Positions 51,811 through 61,992 are shown, counted from the first letter of the stretch. The stretch is 64,000 nt of DNA from Hydractinia symbiolongicarpus (GCF_029227915.1 NC_079880.1:15454001-15518000), one strand, 5' to 3'. Numbers and translations are program-made. The notes: generated by a model not told the origin, from the sequence alone.

Positions 51811-54194
51811 GACCTATTTCAATATCGTCTTTTGATGTTCAACCGTGGTGGGGAAAATCAAAACATTGTATGAAAACGAGGTTATTTTAAATAAAGTTCA
51901 GGACGCCAATTGGTTAATAGCTGTTCAAGACAAATGTTGGTTTTATAATTTTTAACCGTCATATTAAAAGAATCGTAGTGGATAAAAGTTTAAAGAGGGT
52001 ATTAATAGCGGTATTGTGACAAAAATTATGAATATTTATTGATACAAGGTGTGTATTTATGGAACTTTAATGTTGGCTTGCTAATTTATGTATATTATAA
52101 TTATATAGGCTATAATTATTTTCCTAAAAAAGCTACTCAGCTTTCCATCCTAGCCTGATATTATAGGTAGGATGTTTTAGCTAGCCATGTACAAAGAGAT
52201 GATGTGCTGTCCAGCTATGTATCGTTATATTTGTCACATTTTCCAGCTAATATGCTTTAACCATGCCATTTAGTATACATTTATAATAAACATATTTTGA
52301 CTCAACCCAGTGTACTCAGTAATCACAAATTGTTTTTTTTTTGGTTTGTCTTTACAGATTCATATTAATATTGTAGATTTATCGTTCTTTAAAAAACATT
52401 TAGTAGGTGTTGCTCTCTTCTGTAATAGATTCAAGGTTCTTTAAATTGTTCTTAGTCTCTTTGGAATTAACTCGACAGAGCAAGATTAGGCCTCTATCAA
52501 CTATTTTGATAATGTAAGTGTTTAACTTGGAAAGTTATGTTGTCTGTGTTATCCTCATAAAAAAAAAAACAAAGCCATTTATTAGTTGTAAGGCCGTCTT
52601 TACATATTTAAAACTTTTTTAACTTTCTTAGGCCATCTGAATAAGTTGCTGTGGTAAATCGATCGAGTATAAAACATATCTAAGGGAGCGCATTGAAACA
52701 ACCTGTGATTTGAAACAAATCGTGACCGGTTTATTCATCTACAATTCTCTTGCGATTAAAGTAATCACCCGCCCCCCCCCCCAAAAAAAAAAAAAGTCTA
52801 TTTATTATTATTTGATTAAAGTACATAGTTTTCTTTATAAAAAATCTGTTGCCCTCTTAACAGTCTTACAGTAGAATGCTTAAAGTAGGAAACTCAAGAT
52901 GTATAATATAGAAAAGTTTTTATGTTACAATACCCATAGGTATACCTGACATGGAATAACAATTTGACAATGCTTATATAAATAATATTACTGGTAATAC
53001 TTATAGAAATACTGCTTATTGACAGAGTTTGTGAATTTAAAAAACAACAACAATGTTCTGTAACTGCAACCATAACATTCTTGCAGGCCATAATTTTCAA
53101 AAAATCAAGGCTAAAGGGGACTTATGAGTAAGTATGCTTTTACCTTGGGTGATTGTATTGCTCACAATTTGTTGAATATATAACACAGGAAGACCAGTAT
53201 TCAGCCGAATACCACTAACCCAACATGCTTAGGATAGCCAAGTTATAATGTAATCTACAGATGTTTTAAAAAATAAAAGATATTCAATAGCAAAGAATAA
53301 AGTGTATATATAACTCAACGTCATTGGTTCTAACTAGCTAGCTAGAACCAATGATAGTGCTTGTGTAGCTAAATATAAAAATCAATCAATCAACTTTAGC
53401 TAGCTGAACACCAGAAAAGAATGTAAATAATAAAGATAAACAAACTATATGTGCATCACTTCGCTGGAAAGTTAAGATTGTTTCTAAACTAACGCCGTTT
53501 TCATGTTAGAATGTCTATTCTGGTTGTGTATTTTACGCAATGAAAATGTATATTGAAATAGGTCTATTAAAAAACTATAAATCAACAAAAATCAGTTATT
53601 TTGGTACATCACATACATTTCTGACTTTAGAAGTTTACAGAAGAAACATCTTGCAAGGTTTATTAACCCTTTGAATATATACATATTATCATGTCATGAA
53701 CAAGCGAGTTTATTCTAGGCTACGTTTCGAGAGCTACAGCTTTCATCGACGGGCAATGATCGTAATCATCTTTGGCTATTTATTATTTGAAGAGATAATT
53801 AGAGGATCGAAATTAACCAATCAGATCACAACAATTAACAAAATAATTAACTTTTTCACGGACCCAGATGGAAGCAATAGATTGATTAAAATTTTTCCTT
53901 TTTTCTAAAAGTTCGCTTTATGTTACGTTTCTTTTTCTAAAAGTTTGCTTTTTGTTACGTTTGTCCCGAACCATTTTTTGCACTTTTTCCTAAGTGTTCG
54001 CTTTCCGAAGTGCGGGTAACGATATTTCTGGAAGTTGATAGGTAATACTATTGAGAGAATGGTTCACCCCGATCAGACCTCTGATCATGACGGGCGAGTA
54101 TAATGCGTGTAAGTCATGTTGAGAATGAAATACGGATGTGCTATGATAAATATCCACCTATATCTATACACACCATCCGGATAAACTATCTGAG
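51811..54194. other. AT-rich non-coding host DNA
   Basis: No gene supported. There is a small palindrome at about 53324-53353 (ATTGGTTCTA / TAGAACCAAT around AGCTAGCT). Confidence 0.35.
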
Positions 54195-54305
54195 TTCATC
54201 ACTAACATATTGCCGCACGTAGTGTAGTGGGTTCGTCTGCGGCTCCCAGTTCTGGGGACCGCGGATCGAATCCCGCTCACTGATTGGCAGTATGTTAGTG
54301 ATGAA
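54195..54305. repeat. tRNA-like sequence flanked by a perfect 15-bp inverted repeat
   Basis: Arms TTCATCACTAACATA (54195-54209) and its exact complement (54291-54305) enclose a tRNA-like core with an A box (TAGTGTAGTGGGTTCG) and a B box-like GGATCGAATCCC. Possibly a small tRNA-derived MITE or a pseudogene caught in a foldback. Confidence 0.6.
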
Positions 54306-55609
54306 CAAAGTAGTTCTTCTTCAACATGACTTACACGCACTAAACGATTTGTTTGACATTGAACTTTTATGGATCCTTTGGCGAGGTTGACAAATCAAGT
54401 AACAAATGTAAATGCCTCCGATCATCCACATAATGGACACCGTGCTGAAAAAGTGTTCCGGCCTGGGTATTGACAGTACGCCTTACATTGATGAAATATC
54501 TGGAAAGAACGTGGGCGAGACGAAAAAAAAGGATTTAATGGACTGAGTTAACGAAAAGGATTTTGACGAAACATTAAAAAAAAATACAGTAAATGGTCGG
54601 ATAGACAACGTGGTGCTGAGTTTATTTAATACATGAATCAGTATAAAAAAGAACATATAAGGATATTTATGCTGGCTTCCACCGGGACAGCGTGTGGTTT
54701 AGGTAATCCACTAGCAGATTACATACAAAATAACAACGAATCAATAAATTCTATGGTCAAGAGAAGCAACGGTATTGGCAAGTTAACTTTGAAGGAGACC
54801 ATCAAATTGATCTAAGACAAAGTGAATAAACAAGATGAGAAAATAAAACTTGCTCTTGTTGGGAAAGGTGAATGAATTCTGTATAATCAGGTGGTTGAGG
54901 ATAAAATTCAAGAAACGTAAAATGTGATGAATGATATATGAAACGACGTTCAATTATTGTAACGTTTCTTTTCAGGACATTCAGCTTAATTAAAAAAAGG
55001 TTGTAGAGCCTGGAGACGGTTTAGGTGCATAATTACATTGCGTTTTTTTTACAGGTGATTGGAGGATTATCGAAAAATACAGAGGTAAATTCTTCTTTAT
55101 CCACAACAAAAAATACTACATCATGTCAACTGCACAGCGAATCGCAGCAGTAAACAAATTTAACAAATTTATCATGAGTGATGAAACCAAAGTTGTAACG
55201 AAAAGCAAGCCAACGATGACACACATTTTCATGATTTGGATATTCAAAATATGCCTGAATCCATCACTGAAGAAATCAAGAAAAAACAGCGTTGATAAAA
55301 ATTGAAAGTAGAATAATGAAAGGATTTGGAGAAACATCTTTCGTTAAAACGACCAAACAAAAAGGAAAATTTTCGTAAGAATTAAATTTGTCGCGAAATT
55401 AGGTTTTTGCGATATTTTTTAAAGTTTTTAAATCCCTCTCAAATGGGCTTTTTGATTTTTATTTGTACTAATTGATACCAGCAAAAAGTAAGCCTTTTTT
55501 GAAGGATATCCTTTCTACCCGCTCTGCACATTTAAAAATTTTCAAAGCAAAGTCGCCTTCCTTATCCTTTGTGTTTTTCATAATTCAAAAATCGACGTAT
55601 GCGCAATTG
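54306..55609. other. Decayed transposase-like remnant and non-coding DNA
   Basis: Between about 54370 and 55320 short frames in changing registers suggest an old gene: MDPLARLTNQVTNVNAS near 54371, NNNESINSMVKRSNGIG near 54730, STAQRIAAVNKFNKFIM near 55123. The NN-ESINS-KR motif resembles MULE-related transposase C-terminal regions. Low confidence; no frame longer than 75 codons. Confidence 0.25.
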
Positions 55610-55690
55610 AGTAAGGGAAAGTCCCATACTCAAAGCTCTGACCGCCTAGTTGAGGATATGTATTACAATAAATGGACTACTTCAGGAACG
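55610..55690. repeat. Left terminal repeat of Polinton copy B
   Basis: Aligns in inverse orientation with 12345-12421 of copy A, including the AGT(A)AGGGAAA tip, the GACCG block, ACAATAAATG and the first codons (FRNAISK versus FKNAISK). Confidence 0.6.
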
Positions 55691-55896
55691 CTATCAGCAA
55701 ACTAAACAGCGATCTCCAGGCGTCAAGAGCAGCAACCCACGACCCTATTACGAATCTATTGCGGATCGCGACACCAGAAATAGCACCAGAAGAGATGCTG
55801 TGGCTACCGGAGCGTTCCAGACGCTTTCAGGACTCAGGAATATGTATCATGGCGGTTGACAAATATCGGAGTCGCTTGTTGGATAAAGCTTCATAA
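55672..55896 (+). pseudogene. TIR-proximal gene remnant (N-terminal FRNAISK module)
   Basis: Starts MDYFRNAISKLNSDLQASRA after ACAATAA, paralleling MTWFKNAISKIYNAIS at the other end of family 1. Beyond about 25 residues the homology seems to move between frames (YYESIADRDTRNSTRRDA in a neighbouring frame). The start codon and module are therefore carried by the TIR at both ends. Confidence 0.45.
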
Positions 55897-55906
55897 CATC
55901 AGTCAT

Positions 55907-56488
55907 TTAGTCTATGAGCAGGTGCATCATAATTCCCACGAACGAAACGTTCTTATTGTGGTGATACTCATCCGTCAGCATGAACTCCAGTTTGCTCGTT
56001 AAACCCATTAAGGGAAGGTAAACAGGAGTGTGGAAGCTCCACGTAAGAGTATCTCCCCAAGCAGTTAACTCCTTCACCGTAAGCACGGCCAAGATCTTAG
56101 ATGTGCTACCATCCAGTAGGCATCTTTCCTCATCGAGCTGAGAGCAAACGAGTCTCAGCCGCTGGTATGCGTCAGTCTTGTTGTCATAATCGCCTTTGGT
56201 AAACATTACCTTATTATCAAAGGCCCGTCCCATAATGTCCTGCAGTGATTGATCGATTATAACATTGTACCCCTCGTTAACCCTAAGCCTACAGAGTCCG
56301 TTCCTGAGTACGAAGAGCTTGATCCTATCCCCTGCTTGACTGTTGACTATGGCCGCGAGATCCTCGATTCGATACAAACCCTTGGCAATCGAGATGAGGA
56401 CTTCCAACAACCCGATCCTCGTGTTCTCCCCCAGATGAGGGTCGAATATCATAGGGTTTTCTATATCTGTGTCGAAGAGCTGCTTCAT
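55907..56488 (-). CDS. Conserved Polinton capsid-region protein (PX-like candidate), copy B
   Basis: 193 residues from MKQLFDTDIENPMIF. Blocks LGENTRIGLLEV, KGLYRIEDLAAIVNSQ, TKGDYDNKTDAYQRLRL, SFHTPVYLPLMG and a C-terminus LEFMLTDEYHHNKN match the family-2 protein at 27217-27972. About 35 residues are missing between LEV and GLYRIED, an in-frame deletion. The start is set at 56488 because that ATG lies in the shared palindrome with the divergent gene and starts the homology. Possibly a minor capsid protein. Confidence 0.55.
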   Translation of the reverse strand: MKQLFDTDIENPMIFDPHLGENTRIGLLEVLISIAKGLYRIEDLAAIVNSQAGDRIKLFVLRNGLCRLRVNEGYNVIIDQSLQDIMGRAFDNKVMFTKGDYDNKTDAYQRLRLVCSQLDEERCLLDGSTSKILAVLTVKELTAWGDTLTWSFHTPVYLPLMGLTSKLEFMLTDEYHHNKNVSFVGIMMHLLID

Positions 56489-56507
56489 CTTTGTTATAAC
56501 AAAGATG
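56486..56507. promoter_or_regulatory. 22-bp perfect palindrome carrying both start codons of a divergent gene pair
   Basis: CATCTTTGTTA followed directly by TAACAAAGATG. The minus-strand ATG is 56486-56488 and the plus-strand ATG is 56505-56507, only 16 bp apart. TTATAA is at the centre. Any promoter must be inside this palindrome or inside the opposite gene. Confidence 0.65.
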
Positions 56508-57718
56508 AGCATTTACTCGTACAACCCGAAGGCAACGTACGCGCCCAACCATGGGAGATATCTGGAGAGGCTCAAGGGAAATGATATTTCAGTGCAGGAC
56601 ATCGTTATTAATGCGAAGGGGTCCTCATACAAGGTGAAATTTCCAGACATCTTTGTCGACTACGAATTCCATTCAGCCACAGCAGTGAAGGAGTGGCAGA
56701 GCCGCACTTTCAGTCTCTGTTCCACTCAGCTCAACTTCGCTACCCACTGCGCAACATCCGCCTGTGGCATTTCTATGCAGCATCTGACCGCTTCTTTGCC
56801 TCTAGTTCGTGCCGTCTACCGCTCCCACGTCTACTTCCAGATCCGCAAAATTCTAGCAGAGCTCGACATCTCTCTACCAGGCTCCGATAGGTTTCGACGT
56901 CTCAACAACCCCTTTAACAAGCAGAAGTTCAGGCAACTGGCCCGTGAATTTGGGGCGATAGCGAGCAGGAGTGGAGGAACGAGACTCTCTTCAGTAGCTG
57001 GCAACTTCATTGCTCGGACTATCCCGGCTCGGGCCCTAGCTGTCTTAACGAGAACTCTTGGAGTCGCTGGATCATTGAAAAATGACAGGGCCTCACTCGT
57101 ATTGGTATTGAGCGCCTGTTGCAAAGCGTGCCCTTCTATGCTTACCTCATCCTCGAAAGTCAAGCGAACGCAAGATCTGACATCCTCAGCAACCAAGGCA
57201 ACGCAATTGATGCTCAACGTCTGTATTTGACGATCTTCGAAAAGCTGATCATCAGACCTAGCAAAACGGGTAAGGAGATCGGCGAATTCGAAAATGTGCT
57301 GAAGTACGCGCCGTCCAAGGTCGATTTCAGCGTTGCTCATGGTCTCTATATGATTCCCAGTGACATGAGCCTTCATATCGGAAATGTCGTGAATTTCACG
57401 AACAAGAGACTCATCAGCAAGAACTACTTGTCCATCGGTGTTAACCCGAAGATTAACGCTAAGCAAGAGGGAGTGTTTTAAAAACACGCCCTTGGAAAGG
57501 CTAGCGAGTCCAATAGCACACGCAGTAGCAAGTCGACTAAACATCAGCCATCAAGGGTATAAAAGGGAGTCATTAGTAACCAACCCTTTGGTAAATCTCA
57601 AAAGCATGATGCTCACCTTGCCCGTCAAGACGGAGTCGCAGGTGATGCGGCTCAGCATGATGACAACAAAGCAGCCTTGATTACAGCAGGAGTAGGGCTA
57701 ATACTCGCTTACATCTGA
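56505..57718 (+). pseudogene. Large conserved Polinton protein (capsid-region), copy B, frameshifted
   Basis: Starts MSIYSYNPKATYAPNHGRYL. Conserved-looking blocks are LKGNDISVQDIVINAKG, FPDIFVDYEFHSATAVKEW, CSTQLNFATHCATSACG, and LDISLPGSDRFRRLNNPFNK. The frame is lost at about 57115 and picked up as VPFYAYLILESQANARSDIL through NVVNFTNKRLISKNYLS to a TAA at 57479. The same frame continues with one more stop to a Gly/Ala-rich, charged tail and a membrane anchor (ALITAGVGLILAYI) ending at 57718. The family-2 element keeps only this tail (26960-27217). Function unknown; a virion protein is likely from context. Confidence 0.55.
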
Positions 57719-57735
57719 AAAATTAGACTCGACCC

Positions 57736-58994
57736 TCACGATCTCTTGCCCCTCTTGGAGCTCCTCCCAACGTAGGCCACAGCAGCATCAGCAGCAGCCA
57801 GGTACAGATGCTGAGCTGCATACTACATAACAATTTTGGCTCCCACCCTGAAGAAGAAGGATACTATACTACCAATGATGCCAGGAAGCACTGCACCTGC
57901 TTTGCCTGCAAGGTACTTCAAGAATTTTCCCAATCTTTATAGCTGATTTTGTATAAAGCCCTTCCCTCCTGCGGCACTTCCTCCTGCACCTGTTGCGGAA
58001 CCTCCACCTGTAACTGCGAGTATGATGGTGGGAATCAGTAGACCTACAGCACTCACGACGCTTGCTATAGTAATCCCCTGCTCTTTGAACAGGATCTTGA
58101 GTTTTTCGACCAGAGACTTATCGCCTTCTGCGATTTTCATCAACGTGTCTTTGATGTTCCTGAGCTGAGTATGGATGTTGGAGGATAGTATGCCGTGTGC
58201 TTTAAGTGATTCTTCCTTCAGATCATGGAGTCCCTCTAGATCTTCTTTAGATTTCGCGATATCTTTGCTCCAGATGGCTAGCTGTTCCCCCGATGCTCCA
58301 AACGTGGCTTTCTTCCTCTCCATCCTCTTCACCTTGGCTTCTGCTTTGGTGATCTCGCTATCGTAGAAGATCATCTTGCTTTTCAACATCTTGAGGTTAC
58401 CGTGGAGCGTTTGAAGTTCGAGGTTGAGCCCTTTTCTTTCACGTTCTGTGAAGGCTTCGCTGCCTCCAACGGAAGTATCTTCGATGAGGCTTTTTGTGTC
58501 ATCAACAACATTCTCGATTAGCGGCATCATATCGATATCATCAGCCTTGTCCCCGATATAAACAATCTTACCCATGAGGTTTTGAACCGCTGCTTTACTG
58601 TCCGTTTTTGGTGTAGTGGCCTCGGTAAACCCCATGGCTCGCAAGCGCTTTACACCCAACGCCTTCCGTATCACGTCAACGGTTTTAAATGTACCATCCT
58701 GATTCTTGAGCTGTTTACCGTCGTAAAAGAGCTTTAAATTTGTCGTAATGCTCAGCGTTAGGCTTCCCCAGCCCCTCACTTAGCCGTTCGTAAAGATTGG
58801 CGACCTTTCCTTCGACCACCTCCCGCCTCTGATCCTCTAGACGATCTTCTGCTCTGCTGGGACCTTGGTCTTCTAGTGTTTGAGTGGAGCTGGCGAGATC
58901 GATCGTCAGGTCTACTGAAAGTTACATCATCATCCTGCACTGGAATATCATCCTCTTGTGTAAAGTCGTCGTCGTATGCTGGATTATCAGCCAT
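57736..58994 (-). pseudogene. Coiled-coil protein with C-terminal membrane segments, copy B
   Basis: The acidic N-terminus (MADNPAYDDDFTQEDDIPVQ) is followed by an Arg/Ser-rich stretch, a frameshift at about 58776, then a 280-residue frame. This includes a coiled coil (about residues 110-190 of that frame), LVEKLKILFKEQGITIASVV, a membrane segment (SAVGLLIPTIILAV) and a Gly/Ala linker. After two stops at about 57937-57945 the end continues (KFLKYLAGKAGAVLPGIIGS). It is homologous to 25803-26956. The start follows TTCAATAA and faces the 59025 gene across 30 bp. Confidence 0.65.
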
Positions 58995-59027
58995 TTATTG
59001 AACGAAAAGCATCTACTAATAAACATG
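58992..59027. promoter_or_regulatory. Symmetric start-codon pair of a divergent gene pair
   Basis: Reads CATTTATTGAA on the left and CTAATAAACATG on the right, so each gene has AATAAA within four bases of its ATG. Start codons are 30 bp apart. Same design as 56486-56507 but not a perfect palindrome. Confidence 0.5.
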
Positions 59028-59234
59028 AGTAACATGTTCGGAACTAAGCTAGATCCGCACAAGGAAATCAAGACCATGCTGGCTATGAAAGTCAAGAAGC
59101 AGCGTGTAAAGGTAAGCCACGTGCCATTGACAATCAATCAGAGCGAAGACTTGTATGTCGATATCCCCAACATCTCTGAAGGTTGTCTTGCTACTCTTTG
59201 TAGATCCGGGGAAAGTCGGATCTACAAAGAGTAG
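59025..59234 (+). pseudogene. N-terminal fragment of a candidate major capsid protein
   Basis: Reads MSNMFGTKLDPHKEIKTMLA, then KVKKQRVKVSHVPLT and DLYVDIPNISEG, after which it runs into a perfect inverted repeat and stops. The start resembles the N-terminus of a large capsid-type protein of cnidarian Polintons, as far as I can recall; the identification is tentative. Everything after about 54 residues is deleted and replaced by a fragment of the HNH gene. Confidence 0.4.
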
Positions 59235-59238
59235 CAAG
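59187..59238. repeat. Perfect hairpin, 22-bp arms, 8-nt loop, at a gene-fusion junction
   Basis: Arms 59187-59208 and 59217-59238 are exact complements (core CTACTCTTTGTAGATC); the loop is GGGAAAGT. It marks the point where the capsid-like fragment ends and HNH sequence starts. Confidence 0.85.
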
Positions 59239-59239
59239 G

Positions 59240-59545
59240 CACCCTTCGTAGCTAATTCTGAGCAGGATTCACAATGCTCTGAACTATGATACGGAGATAG
59301 CCTCTACTGAGTACCTAGGGTGCAATATTGTCAGATTCATGAAGCACATCCAGGCCCAATTCAGAGATGGGATGAATTGGTGGAATAGAGGCCAGTGGCA
59401 GTTTGACCACAAAATTCCACTTAAGTATAGGGAGAATGGTGATGGTCCCAGCGATGAAGTACAAATAGCAAGACTGCACTATACAAATATGCAGCCTTTG
59501 TGGATTGATGCTAATCAAACTAAAGGCAACCGCTTCATCACATAA
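59240..59545 (+). pseudogene. HNH-like nuclease domain fragment, copy B
   Basis: From SRIHNALNYDTEIASTEYLG through MKHIQAQFRDGMNWW and GQWQFDHKIPLKYRENG to the complete end (MQPLWIDANQTKGNRFIT). It lacks the zinc N-terminus and any start codon. It is homologous to 5148-5627, whose C-terminus is damaged; B keeps the conserved end. Here it lies far from polB, directly after the hairpin, so it was moved by rearrangement. Confidence 0.6.
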
Positions 59546-59550
59546 TAAAC

Positions 59551-59991
59551 ATGGCTACAATCGGTGTACTCGTAACAGGTGTTGCGATTAATGCATTAGC
59601 GTTTAGTTGCTCCAACTTCCTGTTTTCAAAACTGTCAGGGCACGGCAAGGAAGAGCGCAATAGGCACGATCTAGCCGTCGAACAGTTACAGGCAGCCCAA
59701 GCATAGTGAGTAAGAGATAGGCAGGCCAAAATCGATTAGTATAACCATCAACAAGAACTGCAGCGGCAAGCAGGAGAGAGTCTTAAAGAGTTCGACGAGG
59801 GTATGCGAAGGTACTATATTACCACAATAGAGAAGGCCCTAAAAACAGATTAGATTTTTATATACCTTCCAAGCAACAACAAGACGGCGAGCTCACGTTT
59901 ATCCTCGGATCCTTAGCACTTCTAGGTTTTGGGTGTATAAGTACTTGTAGAGGCAACGTTTTTGTTATTAATAAAGATGACAAAAGCTAAG
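59551..59991 (+). pseudogene. Small membrane/helical Polinton protein with stops
   Basis: Starts MATIGVLVTGVAINALAFSC, an N-terminal membrane segment, then SNFLFSKLSGHGKEERNRHD and a charged helix. In-frame TAG/TGA at about 59704-59709 and TAG at about 59737 interrupt it; the frame continues ELQRQAGESLKEFDEG to 59853. A shifted frame adds a second hydrophobic stretch (LTFILGSLALLGFGC) up to 59991, overlapping the integrase start. The start follows CATAATAAAC. Function unknown. Confidence 0.5.
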
Positions 59992-60980
59992 CGTCATATT
60001 CCCACAGAGAAGTAGGTAGAGAAACTGAGTAGCATTTAGTACAACCCAGAGCATCTCTGGACTGGACGGAAAGCCATCAAACTACTCTGCTTAGCGAGCG
60101 GACTATCCAAGGCCAAACACACTGGCTGAGTCGGCAACTATTATGGCTTCGATATATTCCAGGCCCTCGGCGTATAAACCAACCGCATTTTACCATCACG
60201 GAACCGAATAAAATGCACCAATTTGACTTGCTCTACATACCCCACGATAAGCTGTACGGTAGCACCTACAAGTATATTCTCACATGCATCGATGTAGCCT
60301 CACGGTACAAGGTGGCAAGGTCCCTACATACTAAGAAAGCTAGTGAAGTCGCGGACATGCTCAAGGATATTTACAAAGCAGGACCTCTTCGGTATCCGAG
60401 CACATTCCAGTGTGATAACGGATCAGAGTTTAAGTCAGATGTGACGAAGCTGTTAGAAAGCAAAGGAGTCGAGATTAAGCGTGCAACCACCAAGTACCAC
60501 CACACTTTTACAGCTTTTGTCAAATCGTACAACAAGATACTCGAGAGGCTCTTTAAACCTCAAGATGCACAAGAATTAGTCTCTGAGACGACTAGTACCA
60601 CTTGGGTCAAGCACCTCTACACTATCGCCAAGGGCTTGAATAATACCAAGACTGCCATTATCGGTATGAACCCCAGCAAGGCGATCAAATTCGACGACTT
60701 GCCGCTTGTGTCAAATCAAGAATACCCTGAGGAGAAACCACTGCGTGAGGATGGTCTCTATCTCTACTTGCTACAACTGGGGAAGAGCATGGTGATCAAA
60801 AAAGAAGTGCAACTGATGCCTACTCAAGCAAAAAGGCTTATAAGTTGAACCGCGTAGTAACGGGTAGTTGTACTATTGTACTATTTGAAAGGTGGTCCTG
60901 AGCGTAGTTTCGTGGCAGAGAAGTTCATGTTAATTCCGGAAAATGTTGAATTACCCCCAAAGCAAGTCAAAGAGTGGTAA
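59977..60980 (+). pseudogene. Retroviral-like integrase, copy B, with catalytic Glu changed to Lys
   Basis: The N-terminal part (MTKAKRHIPTEK, HLWTGRKAIKLLCLASGL) has four in-frame stops, then shifts to the frame opening at 60213. The core has FDLLYIP with the first Asp, CIDVASRYKVA, and QCDNGSEF with the second Asp. Where copy A has AFVESYNK, B has AFVKSYNK, so the probable third catalytic residue is lost. After 60848 another shift leads to the conserved end (VAEKFMLIPENVELPPKQ) at 60980. The start follows TTAATAAAG. Confidence 0.8.
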
Positions 60981-61037
60981 ATTTATCGAGTCAGTTGCCA
61001 GCTCTTGCAGAGTCGTCAGGCGAACTTGTGAGCGTAG

Positions 61038-61064
61038 TTAAGGTGAGCCACAGGTTCACCTTAA
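61038..61064. terminator. 27-nt hairpin after the integrase, copy B
   Basis: Perfect 9-bp arms TTAAGGTGA / TCACCTTAA around GCCACAGGT, in the gap between convergent integrase and BRO ends. Same design and flanks (GTAG before, TACTTACC after) as the other three. Confidence 0.6.
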
Positions 61065-61170
61065 TACTTACCCTTCCTATATAAAAAAATGTTCGTGTAT
61101 CCCCGGAGGAGGTTAAGGCTTGGTAAGGAGTATTTTCAAGAGTACCTCTAACGGTTCATCCTCCAACTTT

Positions 61171-61818
61171 TTACTGGCATGTACAGCATTTGGTTTTATC
61201 ACATTCTGGCTTTGGGATCATATTTGGGTACCTTGCACGTAAAAGATTTATTCGTGTGCTCAGTTGCCTACGCTGACACCTGATCATGTAGTACCTGTGC
61301 ATTCCCATTTTTCCACCCTCACGAGGATCGTTTTTGTCGACAACGCAGAGTACGTTATCGTACGGGTATCGGTGAGGGACAAAGCGTTCATCAAGCCTTG
61401 CATTTTCCTGACTCTGAACATCAATCTCATTTTCGAGGAACGCAATGGCCATATCTCGATGGCTTGACGCTGTATTTTGGGGAACATTTTGTTGCAGCAG
61501 TATTTCCTGAACCTTCTCGCCTTGGGCTGCTGGCTTCCAAACACCAGCTCATACATACCCTTCTCATTGATGTAGAGGTCGTATTTTTAATAGTCCGATG
61601 GCCAGTTCACCGGTTCCCCCGGTACGGGGGAAAAGCTAAGTTGCCACTTTTGAGCGTAATTTTTCCGACTACAGTGGTTGCGGATGGGATCAGATCATTG
61701 ATACCTGTGATGTGTCTTTTTTGTACTCCAGTGTACCTTGTACTACTTAAGGGCGACCGTTGATGGTTACGGTATGTAACTTGGTATTGTTAAATTCAAC
61801 CGCTACAAGACAAGACAT
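61171..61818 (-). pseudogene. BRO-family protein, copy B (Bro-N remnant plus DUF3627-like domain)
   Basis: The start MSCLVAVEFNNTKLHTVTIN parallels copy A, then the frame breaks several times. A Bro-N piece is visible at 61350-61560 (GMYELVFGSQQPKARRFRKY). The C-terminal 93 residues (DERFVPHRYPYDNVLCVVDK, RYYMIRCQRRQLSTRINLL) are a DUF3627-like domain as in 25121-25774, not the domain found in copy A. A GC hairpin at about 61615-61633 (TTCCCCCG / CGGGGGAA) lies in the middle and resembles spacer sequence at A 597-609. Confidence 0.65.
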
Positions 61819-61916
61819 TTTATCTTACAGTTTTGGATCTGGGGATAGTGTTGCATGTACGATGCTCGTGATTTTGAAACTGTGTGGCAAAGCGAGTATC
61901 GCCTTGCTGCGGGTAG

Positions 61917-61943
61917 TTAAGGTGAGCCACAGGTTCACCTTAG
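61917..61943. terminator. 27-nt hairpin between BRO and ATPase, copy B
   Basis: Arms TTAAGGTGA / TCACCTTAG around GCCACAGGT (8 of 9 paired), 3' of the ATPase. It is positionally equivalent to 2270-2296 in copy A. Confidence 0.6.
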
Positions 61944-61992
61944 TACTTACTTTGTCCTCAGGGCACCGTCTAACGTTACGAAGCGTGATCAC

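Noticed and set aside
56831-57544. 237-codon minus-strand frame in copy B
   Set aside because: It is antisense to the plus-strand capsid-region gene whose blocks and divergent start are coherent; the minus frame has no recognisable motif.
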